A DNA stretch of 64,000 bases from the NCBI RefSeq assembly GCF_004784465.1, contig NZ_SRRU01000001.1:620001-684000 (forward strand), given 5' to 3'. A program made the translations under genes and the position numbers. The stretch is from Streptomyces griseoluteus (lineage in GTDB: Bacteria; Actinomycetota; Actinomycetes; Streptomycetales; Streptomycetaceae). The stretch's first letter is position 1. Each line of letters begins with the position of its first letter. The notes below the pieces were generated by a model, which was not told the origin of the DNA, searched no databases, and saw nothing but the letters and a program-made list of their open reading frames with translations. This document shows, piece after piece, positions 17,988-26,971 of this stretch.

Positions 17988-18236
17988 ATGAACGGAAACC
18001 AGATCGAAGGTCTCATCGGAATGGTCGCCACTCTCGGCATCCTGGTCCTCCTGGCCCTGCCCTCGGTGATCGGCATCGTGCGCGAACGGCGCGTCGACCG
18101 ACAGCTCGGGCAGGCCCGGGAGGACCGCGGAAAGGAGACTCGGACGGCTCAGAAGTCCTCGTCCAGGTCCACGGTGCCCTCCACCGCGACCTGGTACGCC
18201 GACGGACGGCGCTCGAAGAAGTTCGTCAGCTCCTGA
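17988..18236 (+). CDS. Possible small membrane protein
   Basis: An 82-residue frame starting with one clear hydrophobic helix (GMVATLGILVLLALPSVIGIV) and continuing into a charged tail. The last ~30 codons overlap the 3' end of nrdB on the other strand, so the C-terminus may not be selected as protein. The ATG has a weak GAGG upstream. It could be a real small membrane protein or a chance frame. I do not recognise a family. Confidence 0.4.
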   Translation: MNGNQIEGLIGMVATLGILVLLALPSVIGIVRERRVDRQLGQAREDRGKETRTAQKSSSRSTVPSTATWYADGRRSKKFVSS

Positions 18237-19156
18237 ACACCCTGCAGCTCCATGAAGGAGAAGGGGTTCTCCGAGCCGTACACCGGGGCGAAGCCGAGGC
18301 GCGTGAGGCGCTGGTCGGCGACGCACTCCAGGTACTGCCGCATCGACTCGGTGTTCATGCCGGGCAGGCCGTCACCGCACAGGTCGCGCGCGAACTGCAG
18401 CTCGGCCTCGACGGCCTCCCGGAGCATGTCCTTCACCTGCTGCTCGAGCTGGTCGTCGAACAGCTCCGGCTCCTCCTTGCGGACGGTGTCGACCACGTCG
18501 AAGGCGAACGACATGTGCATCGTCTCGTCGCGGAACACCCAGTTGGTGCCGGTGGCCAGGCCGTGCAGCAGACCCCGGCTGCGGAACCAGTAGACGTACG
18601 CGAAGGCGCCGTAGAAGAACAGGCCCTCGATGCACGCGGCGAAGCAGATCAGGTTCAGCAGGAACTTGCGGCGGTCCGCCTTGGTCTCCAGCCGGTCCAG
18701 CTTGTCGACCGAGTCGATCCACTTGAAGCAGAACTCGGCCTTCTCCCGGATGGAGGGGATGTTCTCCACCGCCGCGAAGGCGTCCGCGCGGTCCTCCGGA
18801 TCGGGCAGGTAGGTGTCGAGCAGCGTCAGATAGAACTGGACGTGCACGGCCTCCTCGAAGAGCTGCCGGCTCAGGTAGAGCCGCGCCTCGGGGGAGTTGA
18901 TGTGCTTGTACAGCGTCAGCACCAGGTTGTTCGCCACGATCGAGTCACCTGTGGCGAAGAACGCCACCAGGCGGCCGATCAGGTGCTGCTCCTCGGGGGA
19001 GAGCTTCGCCAGGTCGGCGACGTCCGAGTGGAGGTCGACCTCCTCGACGGTCCAGGTGTTCTTGATCGCGTCCCGGTAGCGCTCGTAGAAGTCCGGGTAG
19101 CGCATGGGGCGGAGAGTCAGCTCGAAGCCGGGGTCGAGCAGGTTCTTCTCGGTCAT
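18149..19156 (-). CDS. nrdB: Class Ia ribonucleotide reductase, small subunit
   Basis: A 335-residue R2 protein that holds the diiron centre and tyrosyl radical. Iron-ligand motifs are visible as FEEAVHVQFY and DETMHMSF. The C-terminal acidic tail (EGTVDLDEDF) is the segment that docks to the large subunit. The ATG shares one base with the nrdA stop (TGATG), so the two subunits are translationally coupled. Expression is expected to follow the cobalamin riboswitch upstream of nrdA. Confidence 0.95.
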   Translation of the reverse strand: MTEKNLLDPGFELTLRPMRYPDFYERYRDAIKNTWTVEEVDLHSDVADLAKLSPEEQHLIGRLVAFFATGDSIVANNLVLTLYKHINSPEARLYLSRQLFEEAVHVQFYLTLLDTYLPDPEDRADAFAAVENIPSIREKAEFCFKWIDSVDKLDRLETKADRRKFLLNLICFAACIEGLFFYGAFAYVYWFRSRGLLHGLATGTNWVFRDETMHMSFAFDVVDTVRKEEPELFDDQLEQQVKDMLREAVEAELQFARDLCGDGLPGMNTESMRQYLECVADQRLTRLGFAPVYGSENPFSFMELQGVQELTNFFERRPSAYQVAVEGTVDLDEDF

Positions 19157-21537
19157 CACTGGCAGGCCTCGCAGGACTCGGGGTTTTCCAGGGAGCAGGC
19201 GACGGCGTCGGGGTCGGCCGCCTGCTGGACGGGGATGGTCTTGGTCTCCTGGGCGCGGCCCGCCGCGCGGGCGATCCGGGTCGCCGGGCGCGAACGCAGG
19301 TAGTACGTGGTCTTCAGACCCGACTTCCAGGCGTAGGAGTACATCGAGGAGAGCTTGCCGATGGTCGGCGTCTCCAGGAACAGGTTCAGCGACTGCGCCT
19401 GGTCGAGGAACGGGGTACGGGCGGCGGCCATGTCGATCAGACCGCGCTGCGGGATCTCCCACGCCGTGCGGTACAGGTTCCGCACGTCCTCGGGAATCCA
19501 GGCGAAGCCCTGCACCGAGCCGTTGGCCTCGCGCAGCTCCTCACGGGTGCGGGCGTCCCACACGCCGAGGTTCTTCAGCTCCTGCACCAGGTACGCGTTG
19601 ACCTGGAGGAACTCGCCCGACAGCGTCTCCCGCTTGAACAGGTTGGACACCTGCGGCTCGATGCACTCGTACACGCCCGCGATGGAGGCGATGGTGGCCG
19701 TCGGCGCGATCGCCAGCAGCAGCGAGTTGCGCATGCCGACCTCGGCGATCCGGGCGCGCAGCGCGGCCCAGCGCTCCGGCCAGGTCAGCTCGACGCCGTA
19801 GTGGTCGGGGTGCAGCACGCCCCGGGCGGTACGGGTCTGCTCCCAGGCGGGGAGCGGGCCGTTGCGCTCGGCGAGGTCGGCGGAGGCCTCGTAGGAGGCC
19901 AGCATGATGCGCTCGGCGATCCGCGTGGACAGCGCCTTCGCCTCGGGGGAGTCGAAGGGGATGCGCAGCTTGAAGAAGACGTCCTGGAGGCCCATCGCGC
20001 CGAGGCCCACCGGGCGCCACTTGGCGTTGGAACGGCCCGCCTGCTCGGTCGGGTAGAAGTTGATGTCCACGACCCGGTCGAGGAAGGTCACGGCGGTGCG
20101 GACGGTCTCGTCCAGCCGCTCCCAGTCGATGTCCCCGTCGGCCACGAAGGCGCCCAGGTTCACCGAGCCGAGGTTGCAGACCGCGGTCTCCCCGTCGTCG
20201 GTGACCTCCAGGATCTCCGTGCACAGGTTGGAGGAGTGGACCACGTTGCCCGGCAGTGCCGTCTGGTTGGCGGTGCGGTTGGCGGCGTCCTTGAAGGTCA
20301 TCCAGCCGTTGCCGGTCTGCGCGAGGGTGCGCATCATGCGGCCGTACAGCTCGCGGGCCGGCATGGACTTCTTCGCCAGGCCCGCCTCCTCCGCCTTGCG
20401 GTAGGCCGCGTCGAACTCCGGGCCCCACAGGTCGACCAGCTCGGGCACGTCCGCCGGGGAGAACAGCGACCAGGACTCGTCGGCGTTGACCCGGCGCATG
20501 AACTCGTCCGGAATCCAGTGCGCGAGGTTCAGGTTGTGCGTACGGCGCGCGTCCTCACCGGTGTTGTCGCGCAGCTCCAGGAACTCCTCGATGTCGGAGT
20601 GCCAGGTCTCCAGGTACACCGCGGCCGCGCCCTTGCGCCGGCCGCCCTGGTTCACCGCGGCCACCGAGGCGTCCAGCGTCTTCAGGAACGGGACGATGCC
20701 GTTGGAGTGGCCGTTGGTGCCCCGGATCAGCGAACCCCGGCTGCGGATGCGGGAGTACGAGAGGCCGATGCCGCCGGCGTGCTTGGAGAGGCGGGCGACC
20801 TGGTGGTAGCGGTCGTAGATCGAGTCCAGCTCGTCCAGCGGGGAGTCCAGCAGGTAGCAGGACGACATCTGGGGGTGCCGCGTACCGGAGTTGAACAGGG
20901 TGGGGGAGGAGGGCAGGTAGTCCAGGCGGCTCATCAGGCCGTACAGCGCGGCCACTTCGTCCACGGCGGGGGCGCTGTCGTTCTCGGCCAGACCGCTCGC
21001 CACGCGCAGCATGAAGTGCTGCGGGGTCTCGACCACCTTGCGGGTGATGGGGTGGCGGAGCAGGTAGCGGCTGTACAGGGTGCGCAGGCCGAAGTAGCCG
21101 AAGCGGTCGTCGGCGCCGGTGTCGATCATGGCGTCCAGCCGGGCGGCGTGCAGCGCCACGAAGCCGGCGGTGCGGTCGGCGACCAGGCCCTCGCGGTGGC
21201 CCACGGCCACCGACTCGGTGAAGCGGGTCACGCCCTGCGAGGCGGCCTCGGCGCGGATGGAGAGCGTGAGCAGCCGGGCGGCCAGCCGGGAGTACGCGGG
21301 GTCCTCCGAGATCAGACCGGCGGCGGCCTCGGTGGCCAGCTCGCGCAGCTCCGCCTCGTCGGCGCGCGCCGACCGGCCGCGCAGCGCGGCGGCCGCGACC
21401 CGGCCGGGGTCCGCGTCGGGGAGGTCGGCGGTCAGCTCGGTCAGGGTCCGCAGCAGCGCGGCACCGGGGCCGTCGTTCTCCACAGGGGCCTCGGTCGCCG
21501 GGGTGGCTGAAGCCGGATCGGCAGGCGCGATGGTCAC
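19156..21537 (-). CDS. nrdA: Class Ia ribonucleotide reductase, large subunit
   Basis: A 793-residue R1 protein that reduces ribonucleotides to deoxyribonucleotides. Active-site segments include SSCYLLD and SSNLCTEI, plus the substrate loop GGIGLSYSRIRSRGS. The C-terminus ends in a redox pair, SCEACQ. The GTG start at 21537 has GAGGGAG upstream and follows a ~135-base stretch after the riboswitch. In Streptomyces this enzyme backs up the cobalamin-dependent class II enzyme NrdJ and is shut off when coenzyme B12 is abundant. Confidence 0.95.
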   Translation of the reverse strand: MTIAPADPASATPATEAPVENDGPGAALLRTLTELTADLPDADPGRVAAAALRGRSARADEAELRELATEAAAGLISEDPAYSRLAARLLTLSIRAEAASQGVTRFTESVAVGHREGLVADRTAGFVALHAARLDAMIDTGADDRFGYFGLRTLYSRYLLRHPITRKVVETPQHFMLRVASGLAENDSAPAVDEVAALYGLMSRLDYLPSSPTLFNSGTRHPQMSSCYLLDSPLDELDSIYDRYHQVARLSKHAGGIGLSYSRIRSRGSLIRGTNGHSNGIVPFLKTLDASVAAVNQGGRRKGAAAVYLETWHSDIEEFLELRDNTGEDARRTHNLNLAHWIPDEFMRRVNADESWSLFSPADVPELVDLWGPEFDAAYRKAEEAGLAKKSMPARELYGRMMRTLAQTGNGWMTFKDAANRTANQTALPGNVVHSSNLCTEILEVTDDGETAVCNLGSVNLGAFVADGDIDWERLDETVRTAVTFLDRVVDINFYPTEQAGRSNAKWRPVGLGAMGLQDVFFKLRIPFDSPEAKALSTRIAERIMLASYEASADLAERNGPLPAWEQTRTARGVLHPDHYGVELTWPERWAALRARIAEVGMRNSLLLAIAPTATIASIAGVYECIEPQVSNLFKRETLSGEFLQVNAYLVQELKNLGVWDARTREELREANGSVQGFAWIPEDVRNLYRTAWEIPQRGLIDMAAARTPFLDQAQSLNLFLETPTIGKLSSMYSYAWKSGLKTTYYLRSRPATRIARAAGRAQETKTIPVQQAADPDAVACSLENPESCEACQ

Positions 21538-21672
21538 GTGGGGCTCTCCCTCGCTGGGCACGGGGGCCTGGCGGAGGGTAGGGGAGGGCACGAGCGCACA
21601 CGGCGTCGCGTCCACCGGCCCACTCCACGAGGCCCGGACGTCTTCGAGCACCCGGACCGGACGGCCGGGCGC

Positions 21673-21777
21673 CGCTGTCGACAGGTCCTCGGACTGACGC
21701 TGGCATGCACGAAGCACGCGAGTACACCGTTGCGGGACAGTTCCGGATTCGCACCGGATTCCCCTGCGACGACAGCG
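21673..21777 (-). promoter_or_regulatory. Cobalamin (B12) riboswitch controlling nrdABS
   Basis: Read on the minus strand, the leader contains the B12-box core (GGTGCGAATCCGGAACTG followed by TCCCGCAACGGTG) and the later AGTCCGAGGACCTG element. An outer P1 stem CGCTGTCG/CGACAGCG closes it at 21770-21777 and 21673-21680. Adenosylcobalamin binding to this riboswitch represses nrdABS in S. coelicolor. A short peripheral region makes it compact, about 105 nt. Confidence 0.92.
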
Positions 21778-21783
21778 AGCATG

Positions 21784-21799
21784 AGCATACATCTAGTGC
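21784..21799. promoter_or_regulatory. NrdR box 1
   Basis: The right half TACATCTAGTGC matches the streptomycete NrdR-box form ACACTACATCTAGTGT at 11 of 12 positions; the left half is poor. It overlaps a possible minus-strand -10 (TATGCT) just upstream of the riboswitch. Confidence 0.7.
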
Positions 21800-21814
21800 C
21801 GCCCTGTCACGTCA

Positions 21815-21830
21815 CCCCCAGATGTTGTGT
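21815..21830. promoter_or_regulatory. NrdR box 2
   Basis: The right part AGATGTTGTGT matches the NrdR box well (about 12 of 16 overall). Its centre is 31 bp, three helical turns, from box 1. This is the standard spacing for paired NrdR boxes. Confidence 0.7.
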
Positions 21831-21851
21831 CTGTTGTGTGTCTCGGCGGCT

Positions 21852-22358
21852 TCAGAGGGTCAACTCGTAGGTGAGCAGAGCGAGGTCCAGGACGCCCGGC
21901 AACGGGTTCCAGTCCCGGTGCGGGGTGCGGTGGAAACCGAGGCGTTCGTAGATGCGGTGGGCGGCGTGCATCGTGGGCTGGGTGGAGAGGACGAGGCTGT
22001 GGCAGCCCGCCAGGGCCCGTGCCCGGTCCGCACAGGTCCGTACGAGGGCCTCCCCGGCTCCCTGGCCCCGGCCGGCCCGCGCGACCGCCAGCATCCGGAT
22101 CTCGGCCTCGCCCGGGCCCGCGATGTCGGCCATGGGACCGCCGGCCGGGACGAAGGTGACCCCGCCCAGCAGGACGTCCCCGCACACGGCCACGAGGATC
22201 TCCGCGTGCGCCGCCCGCCGGGCCACGTCCCGCAGCTCACCCAGGTACGCGTCGCTCTCCCCGAAGTCCAGCAGGCCGTCCTGGAGGTACGCCTGCGCGG
22301 TGAGCTCGCCCAGGGCGGTGTACTCGGCCGGGTCGGCGGGTCTGATGAGGAGGTCCAT
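21852..22358 (-). CDS. GNAT-family N-acetyltransferase
   Basis: A 168-residue acetyltransferase with the GNAT acetyl-CoA loop near residue 95 (ARAGRGQGAGEALV) and the usual late HRIYERLGF segment. The substrate cannot be told from sequence. It stands between the nrd promoter region and the symporter gene, on the same strand as both. Confidence 0.85.
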   Translation of the reverse strand: MDLLIRPADPAEYTALGELTAQAYLQDGLLDFGESDAYLGELRDVARRAAHAEILVAVCGDVLLGGVTFVPAGGPMADIAGPGEAEIRMLAVARAGRGQGAGEALVRTCADRARALAGCHSLVLSTQPTMHAAHRIYERLGFHRTPHRDWNPLPGVLDLALLTYELTL

Positions 22359-22433
22359 GCCCGGCAGTGTGTACGACGACGGGCCGCCGTCGCTTGCGCG
22401 TTACGGCGGCCCGTGGCCACAAGGTGCGGACTT

Positions 22434-24044
22434 CTAGTGGCTGGTGCCCGCTGTCGCCGGGGGGAGTTCGACCTCCACGCCGGGGTCGCCGGCGTCGGCG
22501 GTGTAGTCGGCGGGGGTGGTCTCGTCGATGCCGTCGGGGGCCTTCACGGCCTTGAGGACGAAGGTGAGGACCACCGTGACGACGACGTTCAGGACGAAGG
22601 CCGTCAGGCCGATGTAGCCGATCTCACCGATGCCGGGGATCTCCTTGGCGGAGCCGCCGAAGTGCTTCTGGGTGGGGGAGGCGACGCCGTAGGCGGCGAG
22701 GGTGCCGTAGACCATGCCGACCGCCCAGCCGGCCAGCAGGGCCCAGCGGTGGAACCAGCGGGTGAAGAGGCCGCCGACCAGGGCGGGGAAGGTCTGGAGA
22801 ATCCAGATGCCGCCCAGGAGCTGGAAGTTGATGGCGACCGTCTTGTCCATGGTGAGAACGAAGACCAGCGCGCCCACCTTCACCAGCAGCGAGACCAGCT
22901 TGGAGACCTTGGTCTCCTGCTCGGGCGTCGCGTCGGGCTTGATGAAGTCCTTGTAGATGTTGCGGGTGAACAGGTTCGCGGCCGCGATCGACATGATCGC
23001 CGCCGGGACGAGCGCGCCGATACCGATCGCGGCGAACGCCACGCCCGCGAACCAGTCCGGGAACATGTCCTCGAACAACTGCGGGATGGCGAGTTGCCCG
23101 TTGGTGACCTTCACCCCGGCCGCGATGGCCATGAAGCCCAGCAGCGCCAGCAGCCCCAGCATCAGGGAGTACAGCGGCAGGATCGTGGTGTTGCGCCGGA
23201 TGACCTCGCGGCTCTTGGAGGAGAGGGTCGCGGTGATCGAGTGCGGGTACATGAACAGCGCGAGCGCCGATCCCAACGCCAGCGTCGCGTACGTCCACTG
23301 GCCCGCCGGGGCCGGGACGAGGCCGCCCGCACCGGCGGCGGTGTACTTCTCGCCCGCCTTGGCGAAGATCTCGTCGAACCCGCCCAGCTTGATCGGGATG
23401 TAGATGATCGCCACCGCGATGACGATGTAGATCAGCGTGTCCTTCACGAACGCGATCATCGCCGGGGCCCGCAGACCCGCGGAGTACGTGTACGCCGCGA
23501 GCACGCCGAAGGCGATCAGCAGCGGCAGGTCCTTCACGAACCAGTTGGTGTCCTCACCGCCGCCCACGCCCATCACGTCCAGCACCGCCTGGATGCCGAC
23601 CAGTTGGAGCGCGATGTACGGCATGGTCGCCAGGATGCCGGTGACCGCCACCGCCAGCGAAAGACCCTTGGAGCCGAAGCGCCCGCGCACGAAGTCGGAG
23701 GTGGTGACGTACCCGTGCCGGTGCGAGACCGACCACAGCCGGGGCAGGAAGGTGAAGATCAGTGGGTACACCAGGATCGTGTACGGCACCGCGAAGAACC
23801 CGGCCGCGCCGGCCGCGTAGATCGCCGCCGGCACGGCGACGAAGGTGTACGCCGTGTACAGGTCGCCGCCGAGCAGGAACCACGTGATCCAGGTGCCGAA
23901 CGACCGGCCGCCAAGGCCCCATTCGTCCAGCGAGTGCTCGTTCTCGGCCTTGCGCCAGCGCGAGGCGAGGAAGCCCAGGACCGTGACCGCGAGGAAGAAG
24001 AAGACGAAGACGCCGAGCGCCACGCCGTTGACGCCGTCCTTCAC
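22434..24044 (-). CDS. Sodium:solute symporter, monocarboxylate/acetate type
   Basis: A 536-residue membrane protein with about 13 hydrophobic segments. It belongs to the sodium:solute symporter family, close to the MctC/ActP-like monocarboxylate branch; visible family parts include WGLGGRSFGTWITWFLLGGD and AAANLFTRNIYKDF. The GTG start overlaps the stop of the small upstream DUF3311 gene (GTGA), a pairing typical of these importers. Likely substrates are short organic acids such as acetate, pyruvate or propionate; the exact one is unknown. Confidence 0.85.
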   Translation of the reverse strand: MKDGVNGVALGVFVFFFLAVTVLGFLASRWRKAENEHSLDEWGLGGRSFGTWITWFLLGGDLYTAYTFVAVPAAIYAAGAAGFFAVPYTILVYPLIFTFLPRLWSVSHRHGYVTTSDFVRGRFGSKGLSLAVAVTGILATMPYIALQLVGIQAVLDVMGVGGGEDTNWFVKDLPLLIAFGVLAAYTYSAGLRAPAMIAFVKDTLIYIVIAVAIIYIPIKLGGFDEIFAKAGEKYTAAGAGGLVPAPAGQWTYATLALGSALALFMYPHSITATLSSKSREVIRRNTTILPLYSLMLGLLALLGFMAIAAGVKVTNGQLAIPQLFEDMFPDWFAGVAFAAIGIGALVPAAIMSIAAANLFTRNIYKDFIKPDATPEQETKVSKLVSLLVKVGALVFVLTMDKTVAINFQLLGGIWILQTFPALVGGLFTRWFHRWALLAGWAVGMVYGTLAAYGVASPTQKHFGGSAKEIPGIGEIGYIGLTAFVLNVVVTVVLTFVLKAVKAPDGIDETTPADYTADAGDPGVEVELPPATAGTSH

Positions 24045-24331
24045 TTCGGGACACCCCCGCTCCGGGCCTTGCGGGAGCGCTGGTCGCGCTGCCAGAGCTG
24101 GTACGCGGTCATGGTGAGCGAGGTGGAGACCAGCACCCACAGCATCTGGTACCAGTAGAAGAACGGGATGCCGATGAACGTCGGGTCCACCTTGGAGAAC
24201 GAACCCACCCACAGCATCGCCACGAACGGCGCCACGAGACACAGCCCGATGACCACTCGGACCGGTGTCACCACCGGTTGCCTCACTTCAGAATCTTCGG
24301 GCATGCCGGACTCCGTCCCCTCGTTGATCAC
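24041..24331 (-). CDS. DUF3311 small membrane protein, symporter partner
   Basis: A 96-residue protein with two hydrophobic helices (VVIGLCLVAPFVAMLWVG and FYWYQMLWVLVSTSLTMTAY). DUF3311 proteins almost always precede a sodium:solute symporter gene and probably help its assembly or activity. GTG at 24331 is the longest start; ATG at 24304 is an alternative. Coupled to the symporter by GTGA. Confidence 0.8.
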   Translation of the reverse strand: MINEGTESGMPEDSEVRQPVVTPVRVVIGLCLVAPFVAMLWVGSFSKVDPTFIGIPFFYWYQMLWVLVSTSLTMTAYQLWQRDQRSRKARSGGVPK

Positions 24332-24444
24332 GCGTAATGCGCACGCAATCTAGGTGACGGCACGGCGGAGCGGAAGCCCTCGTCCGGGTATCGATATGGC
24401 GATGTGAGCTGGTGGGGCCCGAGAAGCGGGGGAAACGGAGCCGG

Positions 24445-25296
<852 letters not shown>

Positions 25297-25341
25297 TCAC
25301 CCGCACGTTCCGTGATCTCCCTGTATACCGCCGCACCCCCG

Positions 25342-25357
25342 GTTGGTCTAGTCCACC
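25342..25357. promoter_or_regulatory. DasR operator (dre) 1 upstream of dasA
   Basis: GTTGGTCTAGTCCACC matches the dre consensus ACTGGTCTAGACCACT at 12 of 16 positions, including the TGGTCTAG core. It lies between dasR and dasA and could act on either. Confidence 0.85.
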
Positions 25358-25475
25358 CGTGGCCGACGGGGCAGTGGTCCACCGGAACTGGTCCGTCCGA
25401 TCTGTCGGTTGCGCAATGAAAGGTCCCTGCATATCTCGGTCGCGTCACGGACGCCCGGACCCCACATGAACACCC

Positions 25476-25502
25476 TTGACAGCCCTTTTGGTCTGGGCCA
25501 AG
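25476..25502 (+). promoter_or_regulatory. Likely dasA promoter with embedded dre-like site
   Basis: A consensus -35 TTGACA at 25476-25481 is followed by TTTGGTCTGGGCCAAG (25487-25502), a weaker dre-like palindrome, where the spacer and -10 should be. A repressor bound here would block polymerase directly. The -10 is not clear. Confidence 0.55.
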
Positions 25503-25510
25503 CTCCCCGT

Positions 25511-25539
25511 GCTGGTCTACACCATTGGTCCAGTCCCGG
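25511..25539. promoter_or_regulatory. DasR operator (dre) 2 and overlapping dre-like site
   Basis: GCTGGTCTACACCATT at 25511-25526 matches the dre consensus at 13 of 16 positions. An overlapping, weaker copy follows (ATTGGTCCAGTCC from 25524). The pair lies about 80-105 bases upstream of the dasA GTG start, near the expected transcription start. Confidence 0.8.
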
Positions 25540-25616
25540 CTCCGAGGGCGGTACGACGCGCAAGTGTGACACCGCGGGGAGGCAGGGGGGTTGTGGGCAT
25601 CCCTGAGGAGGATGGC

Positions 25617-26885
25617 GTGAAGCGCAGACTGATAGCCGCGATCGGCGTCGCGGGCATGATCGTCTCCATCGCCGCGTGCGGCAGCGACGACGGCAAGGGG
25701 GGCGACAGTGACGCGCTGACCGTCTGGCTCACCGTGGACGCGCAGAACAACTGGCCGAACCTGGTCGAGGCCGCCGACGCGGCCGTGATGAAGAAGCACC
25801 CGGGCCTGAAGATCAAGCACGAGTTCTACGGCTGGCCGGACAAGAACACCAAGCTGGACGCCGTCCTCGCCACCGACAAGGCCCCCGACGTGGTCGAGAT
25901 GGGCAACACCGAGATGCTCGGCTACATGGTGAAGGGCGCCTTCGCCCCCCTGGAGCCCGGCAAGTTCGAGGGCTCGGACGCCTGGCTGGACGGCCTGAAG
26001 GCGTCGGTGACCTACGACGGCAAGACCTACGGCGTGCCGTACTACGCCGGTGGCCGCGTCGCCAACTGGCGCAAGGACGTCGCCGCTTCCGTCGGCGTCA
26101 AGACCCCGCCGAAGACCTACCCCGAGCTGACCTCCGCCCTGGACAAGATCCAGAAGAAGGAGGGCGACAAGTTCAACGCCTGGTACCAGCCCACCCGTGA
26201 CTGGTACGCGGCCATGTCCTTCGTCTACGACGCGGGCGGCGCCATCGCCAAGGAGGAGGGCGGCCGGTGGAAGGCGTCCCTCTCCTCGCCGGAGTCGGTC
26301 AAGGGCCTCACCGCCTTCAAGCAGGTCGTCGACAAGTACATGCACGGCGACAAGACCAAGGACGAGTCCGACCGTTACCTCGTGTACGGCCAGGGCAAGT
26401 CGGCCATGATCTTCGGCGCGGCCTGGGAGGGCGCGACCTCCGCCGACCCGAAGAACGACAAGACCGGCAAGCTCAAGGACAACCTCGAGAACTTCGTGAT
26501 GCCCGGTCCCTCTGGCAAGAACATGCCGGTGTTCCTGGGCGGTTCCGACCTCGCCGTCCCGGTGAAGTCGCACAACCAGGACATCGCCGCCGAGTGGATC
26601 AACGCCTTCACCGGTCCCGAGGGCCAGAAGGGTCTGATCGCCAAGGGCAACCTGCCCAACAACAAGACCGACCTGGCCACCCTGAAGAACGACCCGGCGA
26701 CCGCCGTGCCGGCCACCGCGGCCGAGTCCAACTGGTTCGTGCCGATGGCGCCGGGCTGGGGCCAGGTGGAGAAGGCGCAGGTCCTCCAGACCATGCTCCA
26801 GCAGATCGGCACCGGCAAGAAGTCGGTCCAGGACGCCGCCAAGGCGGCGGACGCCGCGATCGACAAGGTCATCAACACCAAGTGA
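25617..26885 (+). CDS. dasA: Chitobiose/GlcNAc-oligomer ABC transporter, binding lipoprotein
   Basis: A 422-residue solute-binding protein with a lipoprotein signal peptide (basic start KRRL, hydrophobic core, lipobox SIAAC) and the extracellular solute-binding family 1 fold. The S. coelicolor orthologue binds chitobiose and feeds DasB-DasC, with MsiK as the shared ATPase. The GTG at 25617 has GAGGAGG upstream; the longer open frame is not supported. Expression is controlled by dre sites upstream. A strong hairpin separates it from dasB, so the binding protein can be made in excess. Confidence 0.95.
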   Translation: MKRRLIAAIGVAGMIVSIAACGSDDGKGGDSDALTVWLTVDAQNNWPNLVEAADAAVMKKHPGLKIKHEFYGWPDKNTKLDAVLATDKAPDVVEMGNTEMLGYMVKGAFAPLEPGKFEGSDAWLDGLKASVTYDGKTYGVPYYAGGRVANWRKDVAASVGVKTPPKTYPELTSALDKIQKKEGDKFNAWYQPTRDWYAAMSFVYDAGGAIAKEEGGRWKASLSSPESVKGLTAFKQVVDKYMHGDKTKDESDRYLVYGQGKSAMIFGAAWEGATSADPKNDKTGKLKDNLENFVMPGPSGKNMPVFLGGSDLAVPVKSHNQDIAAEWINAFTGPEGQKGLIAKGNLPNNKTDLATLKNDPATAVPATAAESNWFVPMAPGWGQVEKAQVLQTMLQQIGTGKKSVQDAAKAADAAIDKVINTK

Positions 26886-26892
26886 CCCCGGT

Positions 26893-26925
26893 GCGCCGCG
26901 CGGGCCGCAAAAGCCCGCGCGGCGC
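26893..26925 (+). terminator. Hairpin between dasA and dasB
   Basis: A 13-bp perfect inverted repeat (GCGCCGCGCGGGC) with loop CGCAAAA starts eight bases after the dasA stop. It probably works as a partial terminator or mRNA stabiliser. Confidence 0.7.
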
Positions 26926-26971
26926 CCGCCGTACCGCTCGCACAGGTTTTAAGGGATCGCCGAGGAGCGCG

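Noticed and set aside
21705..24158. Very long plus-strand open frame opposite the acetyltransferase and symporter genes
   Set aside because: Its Gln/Val/Arg-rich, low-information product is the usual antisense shadow of GC-rich genes; the minus-strand genes have clear families.
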